Positions 12,401-25,978 of a DNA stretch of 64,000 nucleotides are shown in pieces; the first letter of the stretch is position 1; each line of letters starts with the position of its first letter. The DNA lies in NCBI GenBank assembly GCA_038380795.1, contig CM076279.1, forward strand, positions 4,541,001-4,605,000, given 5' to 3'. This DNA is from Pyrocephalus nanus. Its lineage: Eukaryota; Chordata; Aves; Passeriformes; Tyrannidae. The position numbers were made by a program, and so were the translations under genes. The notes below the pieces were generated by a model that saw only the letters and a program-made list of their open reading frames with translations, searched no databases and had not been told where the DNA came from.

Positions 12401-15400
12401 AGATTGAAAAGTGCTGCTTTTCTCTCCCTCTCTAAAGACATGATCTTTTCTCAGTTACATGAAGCACCTCCTGCCCTTTTGTCAGCTTCTTCATCTAAGG
12501 AGAAGGTTATACTCAGAACATGCAACCAGGAGGAATTTGATTGAAAAGATGGATTAATGTCAAATTTGATCTTCTTTGGGTTTCCTAATATGCATTTTGA
12601 AATCTATGTCCTCTTATTTACTACTGGAAATGCAATACATGGCAGAACTACTGTTTGATTCAGAGACCAATTGACTACAACATAATGTTTCTCCATTATT
12701 TTCCTGCAATTAAACTTCATTAGTCACATAAATAGTCATAGTATAATTTCATGTCTGTATCTTGTTTAGGAGCTTAAAGCTCATTGATTTGATGTCCCTA
12801 AATCAGATACATTCTCTCTACATTTTGCTTAAAGTTTTCTAAAAAATCAGAGCTTACATTTTCTGCACACATTTAGGTTTTATTTTATTATGAAATTCCA
12901 GCCTCACACCAAATTTTAAAATTCAGCCATTACTCTCAAAGCGGTTCAATGGCTCGGTTCACAGGTAATTTAAATAGTCAATTTTAAAGCATATAGTTTT
13001 CCCATTAATTACTGTCATACTAACAATTCCTATTGACTTGAAGTACTTTGGTGTTATTTCCCAAGGTAAGTGTTTATTATACCCACAAAATCTTGTGGCT
13101 TTGTGGCCATGAAAAATACACTTTCCTCAGAAATACTGACAAAAGAGAAACCTTCAGCAGAATCTGACATTTCATTATCTAGCCTAATGTAATCTAATAC
13201 AAGGCCCATTCCTCTAAACCCCCTTGTTTTACTTGCAGGAAGTCTTTCTATTATATTAGTAGCAATGCTATAATCCCATTTCAGGTTTAATGTTGGCACA
13301 GGAGCTGGGACAGCAGGTAAATATTTATGTTTCAACATTTCAACTGCAAGTGGCTGTCTATGCCAAGGAACCAGCCCTTCTTAGATACCTGTGTCACCCT
13401 GGAAAAGTTGTCCAGGCCAGAACTAATTCCATTAGTGTTTGGAAAGCTATTTATAAGCCTGCCTTCAGTGGGATGACCTTATTAATTAGACTGGGAGAAG
13501 GCTGAGGGAGGGAGAGGCACTCATTTCACAAGACCATTGACATGCATTTCAGTGAGTGATGCTTTTCCTTCACACTCTGCTCAAAATGACTGTCAAATAA
13601 AGTAGAAATCTGGGTCAGTCTGCAGCAAGAAAAAAGCCAACAGGTTCCTCATCCTGCTTCAGACCCAGAGTGTAACTTTTCACAGGGTAGCTCTGCTGCC
13701 ACATGTCCTCAGATGTGCTAACAAAGTCCAAACCCTTTGTTCTCTAATTCCAAGGAAGGAAAAGAGCTTTACCACTAAAGCTTCTAAACCAAACCTTAAC
13801 CGACCCATCACCTTCCTCCTTTATCATGCACACCCCTAAGACAGGAAGGCTGGATCCTCTTACTCTGTTTTTTATGGACTCAAAAGCAAGCAGAAGGGTA
13901 TTTCTCTCCACCCTCATTTACCAGAAATGCTTGATTTACTCCCCGCTGTAGAGTGGGAGTGGAGAGGAGTTTCACCTGTCAGACTCGTTTCCTTTGCCTC
14001 ATTAAGGCTCTGTGCTGCTCAGTCCCTGCATCAAATTGGCCAAGAGCTCCCTGTGTGCTGTCCTGCTGCCTCCAGAGCCAGCCTGTCACCACTGGCAACT
14101 CCAAAAAGTAAGTACCTGGGAATGTTAGCAATGTCTTGTCACTAACACATCCGTTTTGGCAGCCGGGGAGCTGCTTCTCTGTTATCTGTTTAACAAATCA
14201 GAAGACTTGTTATTGTGCAGGCTCGTAATAAGAACTCGTCTGTGCCAAAGGGCCAGAAGAAACTCAGCTTTTGTGTGAGATGTTTACATTTATTAAGATA
14301 ACCTCCTGAGAGGATTTCATTCACCACTTGACATCTCATGGGGCAATTAAAGTTTCATCTTGGGTGGGGAAGAGGAAGCTTTTGGCAAGTCCTTGATATT
14401 CGTTTGATGGATTTCTGCAACCCAAGATAATTTTGCAATGCAGTGAAAACTCCAGACCCCACTTCTGTGTCTCTCTTTGCATAACCCTCTAAAGGCATTT
14501 GATGTCTGACTTAAAAATTATGTCTACGTGTGACAATTTAATGCTCATAAATAGTCCAGGAGTACGAATTTCTCCCTCCCTAGACAAGCAGACAGTGCTT
14601 GTGAAGGGCCAGCAGGAGATTCCACACAGGCAAAATTTGACCTAGAAATAATAAGGGCAAACCACACAGCTCATGTGCTCCTGACTGTCAAGAATTGCAA
14701 TTTGTTTGTGAACACCTCTTATTAAGTGCCAAATGGGAGTTGGTTGAGTATCAAACTGAGATTGCCTGGTTCATTTTGGGCAACCCATTTTACAAATACC
14801 TCACAGTCCTGATCAGAACTAAATTCTCTTTCCCAGTGAAAAAAGAATAGGTTAAATGTCTTATTAACAAGCCCTTGGTTGTTCATTTTCAGTACATTGC
14901 TCCTTCCAAGCACACTACCTGAATGTGCCCCACAGCAGGGATAGACTCAAGTTAAGAAAAGTTCTGCCATCTTCTTGTAACTCTGACTCATCTATTAAAA
15001 TTCTAGTTGAGTGCACCAGGACATATTTCTAGTCTTATGAACATTTTTAATCAAATGGACTTTGGGTATTTGAAGGCTCTTTTCTTTCATACTTTGTGAG
15101 TAATCCAACTAATAAGGTTTTTGCTTCCTTAATTTTGTATGCCTAATGCCAATTTTTAGAATTTAGATTTAATGAGTCCGTGGTCCATAATAAGGGGTTT
15201 CTTTTGTTGTGATTTTTTTTTTAAGGCATTCTGATTCAATAGATCATCCAAAGCAATTACAGAGATGAGTTCAACAACAGTGACAGGTACTAAAAATATG
15301 GTTTTGGTCAGGACTGCTCTAACAATATGTGTGCTGACTAATTGAGTGCTCTCCCTAAGAGACACAGAAATCCAGTTCAAAATCTTCCAGTTTCATCACC

Positions 15401-17039
15401 ACTGTCAAGATAGTTGGGGGTCTTCTTAACCTGCTTCCACTCAGTCAGGTTTCATGATATGAGTGTTCTATTTTCATTCAAAGTAAAAAAAAGTTTGAAA
15501 CAGTGATTTTTAAATTTTTATTAACTTGAATAGTATCTTGGATCTGTACATCTTTGATGGAACAGGAAGTTACACCAGTTTGAGATCTGTGATCGCAGAA
15601 CAAAGGTGGAAAAACAGGCTTTGAAAACTGTGAGGAGAAAAACTCCGTGATGCTTTTGCTGGTAGAGTCTAGATCAAATGTCCAAGGCAGCACGGAAGGA
15701 AAGGAAAATGGGAATAGCTTGGGAAGAGAAGGAAGAAAGAGTCAAAGAGGAGCAGGGGGAATGAGAGAAGATGGAGACAAGATCCAACGACTCCGTGTGC
15801 CCCTTTGAAGGTGTCGGCACATTCATTTTACAGGAGTCAATCCAGGTTTTTATCAGAACCTCAAAGCAGCAGCTTTCCAGTCATGGTGTCCACAGTGTCA
15901 CAAGCTCCTGAATGTTTTTACAGCCTGAAAGTTCTACCTCAAAATAAAGCCAGGATATTGGGATACTGCTGACACTTCAGCTATTCAGATGTAGCTGCGT
16001 GTGCAGGTCTGGGCTTTTCAGTGGCGTCCTCAAACTTGGCTCCTTTTGGATTTACAGATAACATAAGCAATATGAAACCTTATTACCTGTGACACTGTTA
16101 AATCAGATGACAGATTGTACCAACTTATTAACAGTGATACCTCAGAGATTAATAGATGTATTTTTCAGGGAACCAGCTCAGTTCTGCATTTCAAGAGCTC
16201 TCCTTTCCAGCAACAAGCTCTACCTTTCCCCTTGAGCAAAGCTGAGCAAGTGCCTGCCTTCTGGCCCACCCCAGCTGTCCTTGCAGCAAGCCCCTGTTGG
16301 AGACAACCAAAATCTGCAATCTGTACCAGAAGAGCTTATTCCATCCTAGAACTACAGAAACTGAGGGGCAATGCTTGCCATGGCAGTTTACAAAACTGTT
16401 ACCACCGAATCCTTTGCTCACTTCTGGCCCAGAGGAAGAGTTGGTAAATGGGACTGAGGGCCATGAAGGCCATGTAAAGTCAGATTTAGCCTGACGTCCA
16501 GCCAAGTCATGATGCTCATTCTTCCCTCTGCTGCCTGTGGTGGAGGTGGTTACCTGGTAGAGGTGGCATGCTTGGCTGGGGAGATGACTTAAAACTATGG
16601 CAGCAACTGCCAGCAGATCCCATCTGTCTCAGTCCTGCCATAAAGGATGTTGACGCTGGATATGGTTTATTTGTCTAAACCATAGAACTGTTTGCTTCAG
16701 TGTTCCTCTACTAATTGCTTTTGTTGAGGGCTGAAATCATTCCAAATCCCACTGTAAAAAAGATCCTAGATTCAACAACAGGAGCATGAATACAACATAA
16801 TATTCTCCTGATTCATGCCCTGATTTGTACTGTACAAGGCAACACCACATTCATCTTATGGAAACACGCTTGACACGGACCCTTCACTTAGTGGAATAAC
16901 CCTTTGCCTGGAAGTTTGGTTGGAGTAGATAAGATTACAGGCAGGGGAAGACAGCTAGTCAGGTTAGCACTGGCAGCCTCAACACTGTAACCTCGATTCG
17001 GTTGATGTGACAGCAAAGCAAGGAGTGTTTTGCTGGGCA
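9401..17039. other. Intergenic DNA upstream of MMD promoter, no gene seen
   Basis: There is no recognisable gene or interspersed repeat. The longest open frame (9752-10252, 166 codons) has no recognisable domain. The region from 12,500 to 13,300 is AT-rich and low in CpG. Confidence 0.6.
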
Positions 17040-17433
17040 TCTCCACCCCGGGACGGACCCCACGGGCAAGGGGGTGAGGACACCCGGCTCGGCCGGTGCT
17101 GTGTCCCCTGTGGAAGGGCTCCTTCAGCTGCCAGGCTTTGGAGGACGAGGCGCGTCTCCACCGCTCGTGTTGGGTGAACGAGCCAGGACAATGCAATTCC
17201 GCCGCCATCCCCCGGTGCCGTTCCATCCCCCGGTGCCGTTCCATCCCCCCGCGAGGCTGCGGGTCGAGCCGAACCGGGAGCTCTCAGCGCCCACACGGCG
17301 GCCGTGATTGCCTGGCACCCTCAGCCAGGCCGCGGCTCCCGGCGCTCCCCTCCAGCCCGGTCCCCGCGCCGCCGGTGCCGAGGGGCGGTCCCGCCCGCCA
17401 TGGCCGGGGCGGGCCGTGGCGCGGTGGGCGGGC

Positions 17434-17464
17434 CGGGACCGGGGCCGGGGCCGGGGCGGGGGCG
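17434..17464 (+). promoter_or_regulatory. G-quadruplex and Sp1-type GC-box cluster
   Basis: Five G-runs of three to five bases, separated by one to three bases (GGGACCGGGGCCGGGG followed by CCGGGGCGGGGGCGG), fit the canonical G4 pattern and include overlapping GC boxes. The cluster sits roughly 190-220 bp upstream of the MMD start codon, on the non-template strand. Confidence 0.65.
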
Positions 17465-17652
17465 GCGCGGGCTGAGGGAGCCCTGGGGCCGGTTAAAGCG
17501 GCCGCCGCCCGCCCGGCTCCACGCTCAGCCCGCCCGGCGCCCGCCGTCCTGCGCGCCGCGGCCGCTCGCTCGCCAATGCGGGCCCGGAGCCCGGCCCGAG
17601 CCGCCCCCGGAGCCGCCCGCAGCCCCCCGGCCCGACCCCCCGACCCGGACCC

Positions 17653-17681
17653 ATGCGGCGGCTCCGGGAGCGGTTCCGGAG
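17653..17681 (+). CDS. MMD: MMD coding exon 1
   Basis: This exon codes for residues 1-9 and two bases of codon 10 ([10 protein letters not shown]). The donor is CGGAG|GTGAGC, phase 2. Six of the first ten residues are arginine, all from CGG/AGG-type codons, whereas the mammalian start as I recall it is MRFKNRFQRF. The 5' UTR lies directly upstream within the CpG island. Confidence 0.9.
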
Positions 17682-20600
17682 GTGAGCTCGCCCCGCCGTC
17701 CCCCGGCGGGGATCCCCCTCCTTCCTCGCCGTGCTCTCCGCGAGGGATGGGTGGGGGAGCCGAGATTGCCGCGGCATCGCTGGTGCCGGGCGGGAAGGGC
17801 AGGGCAGGGCCGTCCCGAGCGGTGCGAGGAGATGAGTGGGGGTGTGTGGGGAAGGTCTGCGTGGGGTTTGTTTCTTTATTTGTTTGTTTGCTGCCCCCCG
17901 TTTAGCGGGCGGAGGGTCGCGCATCCATCCGGCCGTGGGGCGGATCGCGCGGGGCCCGACCTGTGGCTCCCGGGCCGGGCTGGGTCCGGCACCCACAGAG
18001 CGCTGGAGATCCCCCTCCAGCCGCCTCCCAGGGCGGACTGGTTGTGGAATCATAGAATCCAGCATGGTTTGGATCGGAAAGACCTTAAAGCTCAGCCTTA
18101 AAGCTCATCTCGTTCCGCCTTCCACCCCCCTGCCATGGCCAGGCACACCTTCCACCAGCCCGGGTTTCTCCAAGCCCTGTCCAACCTGGCCTTGGACGCT
18201 TCCAGGGATGGGGCATCCACAGCTGCTGTGGGCAACCTGTGCCAGGGCCTCCCCACCCTCACAGGGAAGAATTTCTTCCTGATGCCCAATCTAAACCTAC
18301 GCTCTTTTCAGCTTAAAAATCAACCCTTTTTCAGCTTAAAAAGATGCTGCTCGTGTTCGGGTGGCGGGAAGGGGGGGGGGGGGGTGTTGGTTGGGTAACT
18401 GCGGTCACGGTTTCTAGATAAAGATGTACATCCGTGGGCTTTAGGTTCCTCCTTGCCCGAAGTTGGGATGCAAGGCTGGTAACTATTGACAGACAGTCCA
18501 TCTCTGGGACAAGGGCAGTTTCTATGGTGCTTTTCCTCAGCAGGTACCCACCATAGGGCTGCCCTGCTCTCCTTTCACCAACTCGCTCAAGAAACTAAAA
18601 CCTAAGTACTGAAAGGGAAATAAAATTGAAAGAGAACGGAGAGACAAAAATGCAAATGCAGTGGTTTTTCTGAGCAAGCCCTCACCTCGGGTGTTAGGCT
18701 GGCTATAGTGCCTTGCCCCTGAGCTCAGATGTGCTGCAGCACCCGGGGGTGACTTTTTGCTGCCCACTCTTCACTTGAAATGTTGCCTTTCGAACTTGCC
18801 GGAAGGTTGAGGACTTTTGGGGAGGTCAGTGGGATGCACAGGCACTTTTTTCCGTGACCTAATCTATGCATGGTACCAGAGTTGTTTATGGATTCTCTGA
18901 GTATTGCAGATTTCCTTTCATCTTTACTATCGTGCTGTAAGTACATGAACCTTTACACAGCGTGTGATTTCACTGATATTTCCAAATAAGGGAACAGCTT
19001 CTGTACCGATCTGAATTATTTCTGTGCCTCAGATGTTCAGTGATAGTAAAGATTATGTGAACAGTTACAAACCACAACTAGATACTGTCAAATCCAGGAA
19101 GGAAGGCGCCTAGTGAAGAGGAATATGGCTCTATTTTTAACTGAATGAATTTGTGAACAGGAAATATTGGCCAATTTGGCAAGCTTTTATGAACCTTTTA
19201 GATTTGCTTCAAAATCTTACCTAAATGTTCATCATGAAAATGTAGTGCTGATCTGTTTTGACTTGCTGGTGATTTTTTTTTTTTTGTCTTTCCTCTTGAA
19301 GACAAAGAGCCTAGATAACATACTAGATACTGAAGCATATATTTAGATACTGAAGCAATTCTGAACCCCATTTAATGTGTGCTAATGCTGGTGTTGTGGA
19401 GTTACGCCCACCTTGTTGCAGTTTCTCATATGCTGTTATTTGTGGTTTATTGGGTCTAAATGGCTTCTGCTGCTGGAAAGCACAAAGAAAGAAAGACAAA
19501 GAAAGGGGTAATGTGCTTTTATGTTGGTAAAAGGAAGTATGAGGTCTTTTGAGCTGAATAAAGGAAATATACTTCCTGAAAAGACTAAAAAAAATTCCAG
19601 ATCTTCAAGGCTATTATCAGTGCTTGCTGTTTTTACTGACATTTTGCTTCATGCTTAAAAGAATAATTCGTTCAGCAGATGGGAATCATGAATAAGGAGA
19701 GATTTGATGTCCCTTCTGCAGTCTGGGGTCTAAGCTTGCTGTGCTGCCAGATAAATGCCTTACAGAGACGTGCAGTAGATTAGGGATTTTGTAATTTATT
19801 TTTCTAAGCTGGATTTGCATGGGAAGACAAAGCGTTAAGAACCCTCAGATTCCCCTCCTGCTTTGTCTCCCAAATACTATCCTCCCTTAATTCTGGAATG
19901 GCTGTGAAACAGGCAGCATCTGCCCTTGGGAATGAATAGGAGCTGGAGATAGGGGTCTCTCACAAAGGATCGATCAGTCCCTGTGTTTAACATTTAAAAT
20001 ATTCCAAGTATTTCAAGATCAGAGCTCAAGTAGTGTAAAGGGTATGAGTTTCTTCCCTCTTGTTTTAAATTGTCTTATGTCTTTCTCAATACCCCTTTTC
20101 TGCTTCTGTTGGGAGTGTGCTCATCAAAGAAGGTTGTTTGCCTGCTGTGGAATTCTGGAGCTTGGACTTCCTTGGCCTCGAGCAGATGTTGAGCATTGAG
20201 AATGCATTTAAATTGTGAAAAGGAACTCACAGCTCAGCTCAGTGTGAAAGCATCCTGCTCTCCTGTCTGGCTGCAAGCAGTTCTTAGTCTCTTAATTCCA
20301 GTAATTTCATATTCTGGTATTGAAGGCATTAATATTTTATCGTGGAGATCTTGGATTGTCAGTGTCTGAAATGGAGAAGTGTTTGTGTTTTCTTGTGAGA
20401 GGTGTTGCATATCCCCTGATTAAATGAGTCCAGTTCCACTGGAGTCCTGCAATTAAAGAATGCATCAGAGACTTGCTAGAGAATCAAAAGGCTTCACTTA
20501 GAAACATTTCCTGTAAATTGTAATCCAGTTCAGTGGGACTTTATCAGACTGTCCTGAATTTGATAATAACCTTAATGGTTGTGTTATAGAGAGCCTTTGT

Positions 20601-22090
20601 TTGGGAGTAAACAGCATCTGAATGCTGTAAATTGAGCTTCCACTTTTAGGAAGGTGAGATTATAATTCCCACCATTATCTTTTCCAGAAGAGGCAAACGT
20701 GACCCGTAGACAGGAGGAAGAACATTGTCCCTGTGTTTCAGTGTTCATGTGGCAGAAAACAAGAAGCATCTGTTGGTGGTGGAGTGGGGTTTATTTATTT
20801 ATTTATCTCTGAGAAAGAATAGAGCCACTTCTGCCTCTAGAATGTGAATAAGTCTGTAACCACATTGTTCTGTCTTCATGTTGCAGTGTCACACTTGCCT
20901 GTAACTGCAAGAGTACATGAGTGACTTCAACAGTATGTGTCAAAATAATTTCTCCTGGTTTTGATGTGTACTTCAGTCATATCACAGAGCAGCTATTTTC
21001 AAACTTCAGGTCTGTTTCTTCAGACATTAAACCTGATCTGTCAAACTGAAAATGAGAGAAACGCAAGAGGAGTTGGAATTAGTGCCCTGTGCAACCGCCT
21101 CTTTAGTGATCCTCCCTCTGAAGTTGTTCCTGATAACGTTTATAAATAATTAATCATCAAAAGGCAGGGGGAAAGAACTGAAACTTTGCTCTATTGAGAG
21201 AACTGCCTGTGAGGAGTGACCTGAGCAACTGTGCTGGTGTTTGATGTCTGGCTCTCACAGCCTGTTGCAGTCGCTGCCTTTCCGAAGGGAGAGGTGCAGG
21301 AACCTCACATGTACAGCAAAGGTGCTACTGGGGTGTTGTGAGACCCGTTTTTTAAGGCAGGGGTAAAGCTGAACTCTGCCCCTCCTGCCAAAACACACCG
21401 ATGGTGGTGTGTTACTGCTATAAACCTGTGGGTGAAGTGTTGCTGGTGTTGGGCTCTGCTGGAACCCTCTCTGATGGAGAAACAGCAAGTTTAGGATGTT
21501 GAGGATGTCCAGTGAAGCTTTCAACAGCCGTGTTCCTGAACATTTTTGTTGTTCCTGTATGTAAAATAAGAAATGTTTGAAATGTTTTGTAAGTGTGAAG
21601 TTCTCTGAAATCTGGTGCTTGTCTGTTTTGCCAGCCTGAAGTTACCACATGTGAACGAATATTTGCATCGTTCCTGTGCTGCCACAGAAGGGGAAAAACC
21701 CCAACCCTTTGTGTAGATAACAGAGCAAGGATGGCTTTGTTACTGTCTTTGTGCTCTGTTCTACTGCTATTAACTGTCTTCAGATTACTGAGAGTAAGAG
21801 GTTCTGATTTCTGAAGTGCTCGTTCATAATTCTGTTTAAAATCTGACATTACCCCGAGCTCTGTTGTGGCTGCTTTAGAAAGATGCAGTACATTTTCTAC
21901 TAAATGAAAGGAAAAACAATTAAAAGTAGTCCTCTGCTGGATAATAGAACACCCCATTAGCAGGCTATCTTCAATTATTTATAGATTTTTATATGATAAT
22001 AATACTTCACATAGAAATTTGGAACAGTGGGAGTTATAAAGCTACTACTGAGTATAAGCTTATTCCTTTTGGTTCTTCAGCTTTGGGTTC

Positions 22091-22121
<31 letters not shown>

Positions 22122-25100
22122 TTTTGTACTTCTTGTGGAACTTCTAATTACCATCACAGAGAAATGCAATAATATTCTGATGTGATCAGTGAAAAGTTTC
22201 CCATGACTTTGAATTTATGGAGTCGGGCAAGGGCAGTCTGAGCCCGGTCACTCGCTGAGCCAACAGATGCTTTTATTTTTAAATGTTTTCCTAACTTGGA
22301 AGCAGAACTGGGTAAACTGAATGTTCCAACTGTAGAGGATGCAGAGATGGTCTTCAGCAGCTGTTGAAGACCTGTAAGCACTGGACAACAAATGCTCTGT
22401 GAGCCTGTGTATATGATGATGGTGTCATTGTCCTCTTGGAGAGGAGAGCAAGGTGCCACTTGTCACTGACAAAGGAATTGCCATTTTTTTACCATATATT
22501 AACTCCTGTGGAGTTATTAATTTGCTAAAAACAATTTATACTCAGTATTTGTGAATTAAATTCACATCTATCTTATCCTTTGCATTAGTAACAATTGAAA
22601 CTGTTTCTTGAAGTTGCCACAATTTGGGGAGAGATCACGACACTTTTTTTTTATCATTGCTGCTACATTTTCATATATGAGCTTAGAAAAAAATGGTTTA
22701 CAAATCACTTAATAAATCAGCCAAGAAAACCAAATGAAATATCCCTCGAATTTGGAACTGCTTACTCAAGCTGTAAGATGTGGGTTGGATTTTTTTGGTT
22801 GGTTGTTTGTTTTTCCCTGGGTTGAGGTCAGCCAATATTTTATGGATGTCATAAGAATAGGACTCATTTTGACTTAAACCAGGAGAGACATGGGGAAGGA
22901 CCAAAGTTTGTCTCATAAGCTTTTTCTATAATCTTGCTAAAAAAGCCTCCTCTCAGTTGTGAACATACAGACACATTCTGTATTTGTTGTGAAGTTGTTC
23001 CTGGTTAGTTGGATACTTGACTAGTTGTCAGTGCATGGGTTTATAATAGTCTGAAGTAAACAGGAATTATTAGTGAAGGAGAATCCCTTTTACAGGCCAA
23101 TCAGCTGTGCTGGGATAACACACAGTGCTTAAATCCTCTGATTTAACTGCCTGCATCTAGATATGTGCTGTCTTTTACAGGTGTTTCTGCACAGATTTAA
23201 ATTGAAAACTTTCACAGAGACGACTCAAGTGTTTGGGTAGTTTACTACAGTGAAACAAAACGTTTACGTTTGCAAGTTCTTCCAAAGCTTTCTCAAGTTT
23301 CATCATATTCTGTTTGGCTTGTACAGGCTGTGTTTGGTGTGATTGTTTGTTTGTTAGGGAATGTTTGAAAATTCTTAGAGAAAAAGGTGGAATGTCTATG
23401 GTAAACCTCTTGACATTTTTCTTCTTCTGAGTTGACCATTAGAGTCTCCTTTCATCCCTGTGTATCTCGAATCTTAGTTACAGACACATGATAGGATTGG
23501 CCTTAAAGAAAAAAGGAGCCATTTAATACTCCAAACACAAATATTGCTTGGTATAGGAATCAAAAAGTCAGTGTTCAGGCTGGTTTATTCCAAGGTGTTG
23601 TAGAACTGGAATATTGCTGTAGTGTCAGCAACTTCTTAAAAGAAGAGTAACCCTTGGCAGCTAGGATGAAGCCCAGATATCAAGAGTAATTCAAGTCCAT
23701 ATTAGCTAATTAACATAGGAAATAGCTCATTCTTCAGCTGACCAAGCTGTCAGAAAAGAGGGAGTCTTGATTGAAGATAACCAAGCGCTGTGACAGCAGT
23801 CACAGAAATTGCTGTAACATGTGCTTCTGGTAGGGAGGACCTGGGAGAAATTACCTTAAATAACAGTTCCTCTGAACATGTCTGTACTTATAATTCTCAG
23901 TGCTGCTGGGTTGGAGATATTCCTTCATGACACCCCAAGAGATGGTTTATTAACCTGCCTAAAAGTGCCTCTTAATTATTCAACAGGTTCATGAACCACC
24001 CAGCTCCGGCCAACAGCCGCTACAAACCCACTTGCTATGAGCACGCTGCTAACTGTTACACACATGCAGTAAGTACAGTTCTTTTTTATTCTCTCTTTTT
24101 TTTTTTTTTTAATATTCTTTTAAGCCAGGTGTTTCAGTGAATTTCTGTGGGTTTAGAATGCTAAATGCTCACCTTTGCCCGAGTGTATTCATATTTATGA
24201 CCTCACTGGTTTTGTGTGTGCATAAGCTTCAGCTCTAGCATTCCAGAAAATTAGATGTTTGGTGATGACTGGCCCCTGTTCTGAATCTCTGGGAGCTCCA
24301 GATGCTTCATGAGATTCCTTTTTAGCAAAGTTACATGTCTTGAACCAGACATTTTTCCTCTGTCCCAGTCAAAGGATGCCCACGATAAAGGGAATATAGG
24401 CCAACAAGAGTTAACCTTGCAAGGTGGATTTCCCAGCTCTGTGCTGACATAATACTGTGTAATTGTGTACTGCAAGTATAAGAAAGCTTTATCCATGTTA
24501 AAGTCTTCTTCAGACTCCTGTGGGTATGAGCTGGAAGAGCTGGACTGGCTCAGTTCTGATACTTGATATCTGTGAATCGATTCTTCAGGAAATCTGCTCT
24601 TTTGCAGAGAGGCACCAGCAGTGCTGACAGCCTTGTGAAAACTCCCACTCTGTCCTTATTTTCATAATGTAAACACTCATTCTAAGTGTGAATATATAAT
24701 ATGGACATAGAGAATGAGGAAAGCAGTCTCCTTTGGTGTTTTGGTTTTTTTTTCCTTTTCTTTTAGTAATTAGGAAGTTTAATTTGCTGTCTGGCACTTT
24801 GAAAAGGGCTTAAAAATGTGTTTGTTTGTTTTTTGAGATAGCATTTGCCCTTTTATGAAAGCAGCTTGTGCTTCTCCTCAATCCCTTGTTTAACTCCAAA
24901 CATCTGAAGTATGTTTGACTTTGTCCTCAGTCCCTTATCTCCAGAGTGTCTGAGTGAGCTGCAGATATGAAAGCTCAAGGCAGTGCCCAGGACTCTTCAG
25001 CTCTAGAAAGAGCTCTGTTCCTAAGGATCCTTTGTGAATATTTTATAAATAACCAACATACAGCTCCTTGGTGCTGGTGAAAACAGAATCACTTGGTTTT

Positions 25101-25978
25101 TCCACATAGGAAAGTTAACTGAAGCTTCTGTGTTCCTAAGCCAAGGGTCTCATGTACAGCATTATGTAAATATATGCTTATTTGCCTAGGGAATGAAGCA
25201 ACATTCTGTTAGTTAGCACAAATATGTAGTTTATCTCATAATCCTTGTGCAAATCTTGTTTGCTCTGGCCAAAAAGTTAGATTTCAAAATATCTGGCAGA
25301 GGTTTCTGTGCTCCTTAGCAATTTTAGCTTTCACCTAGTTGAAAAACAGGCATGTCTTATTCCTGCCTGTTAGCAGGAGGTTACAGCCAAGATGTATCAG
25401 TATTTTTTGGAATGCTGCAGTCTGTGCTGTCTAATTACCTCCTGAACAGTCAAACTATGTGCTAAAACCTACCATGAACTGTTAAAATAAAGATGGATGC
25501 AATAACTAACTTTTGATCAATAATTAGAGGCTTGAATTGGAATCTAAGCTGGGAACACGGTGGATTATACAGAAAAAGCTTCTCTGTGTCACAGATTGTT
25601 ACTAACTGTTAGATGGTCAAATGGGTGAGTCTTTGCCCCACTGGGTTTTAGAGTTTTCAATTAGACATTGCTGACTCTAAACAGAATTTAGCAATGTCTC
25701 TCCATGAAGTTTTGGGATAAAGAGGTATATTCATAAGCAGTCAACTTGTAATTTATGAGTGGGGCTGAACTCCTCAGCAGGTATCCCATCCTGTTTTTGA
25801 CTTAAAAATACCCAGGAGTCAGTTTAGGCAGCTGCTTAATAAAAGAATCCCCAATGATAAATGAGGGTAGAGGATCCCAGGCATCGCTTTTTGCTACAAA
25901 TACTTAAAAGGTAACTTTGTGTGGCAGTGTAAGGCATCTTCAAATTTCCAGCTAGTAAGGCTATTTAAAATGCCTTGG

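Larger units (their letters stand above)
17040..18040 (+). promoter_or_regulatory. MMD: CpG island, MMD promoter and first exon
   Basis: This is about 1 kb of very high G+C and CpG density, centred on the MMD start codon at 17653. It contains GC boxes (GGGCGG-type, around 17405-17465), a G-quadruplex motif just upstream of the probable start, a TATA-like GGTTAAAG near 17490 and a CCAAT at 17573-17577. An 18-bp unit (CCATCCCCCGGTGCCGTT) is repeated 2.5 times from 17205. The transcription start cannot be fixed from sequence; about 17,480-17,560 is plausible. CpG-island promoters are typical of broadly expressed vertebrate genes such as MMD. Confidence 0.88.

Noticed and set aside
1..17000. Expected neighbours SMIM36 or TMEM100
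   Set aside because: No frame resembling either small membrane protein is present; they probably lie beyond the left edge.
17096..18101. Very long open frames (about 265-270 codons on +, 190 on -) across the CpG island
   Set aside because: They are rich in Pro, Arg, Gly and Ala and reflect few stop codons in GC-rich DNA. They cross the clear MMD exon 1 donor and the CR1 start, and have no recognisable domain.
21418..21957. 179-codon - strand open frame in MMD intron 1
   Set aside because: Antisense intronic, no domain, no poly(A) or promoter context; chance frame.
25162..25169. TTATGTAA, a consensus PAR-bZIP (HLF/DBP/TEF) site in MMD intron 2 (another at 39249-39256)
   Set aside because: Tempting as cross-regulation of MMD by HLF, but an 8-mer like this is expected a few times by chance in 64 kb of AT-biased DNA.
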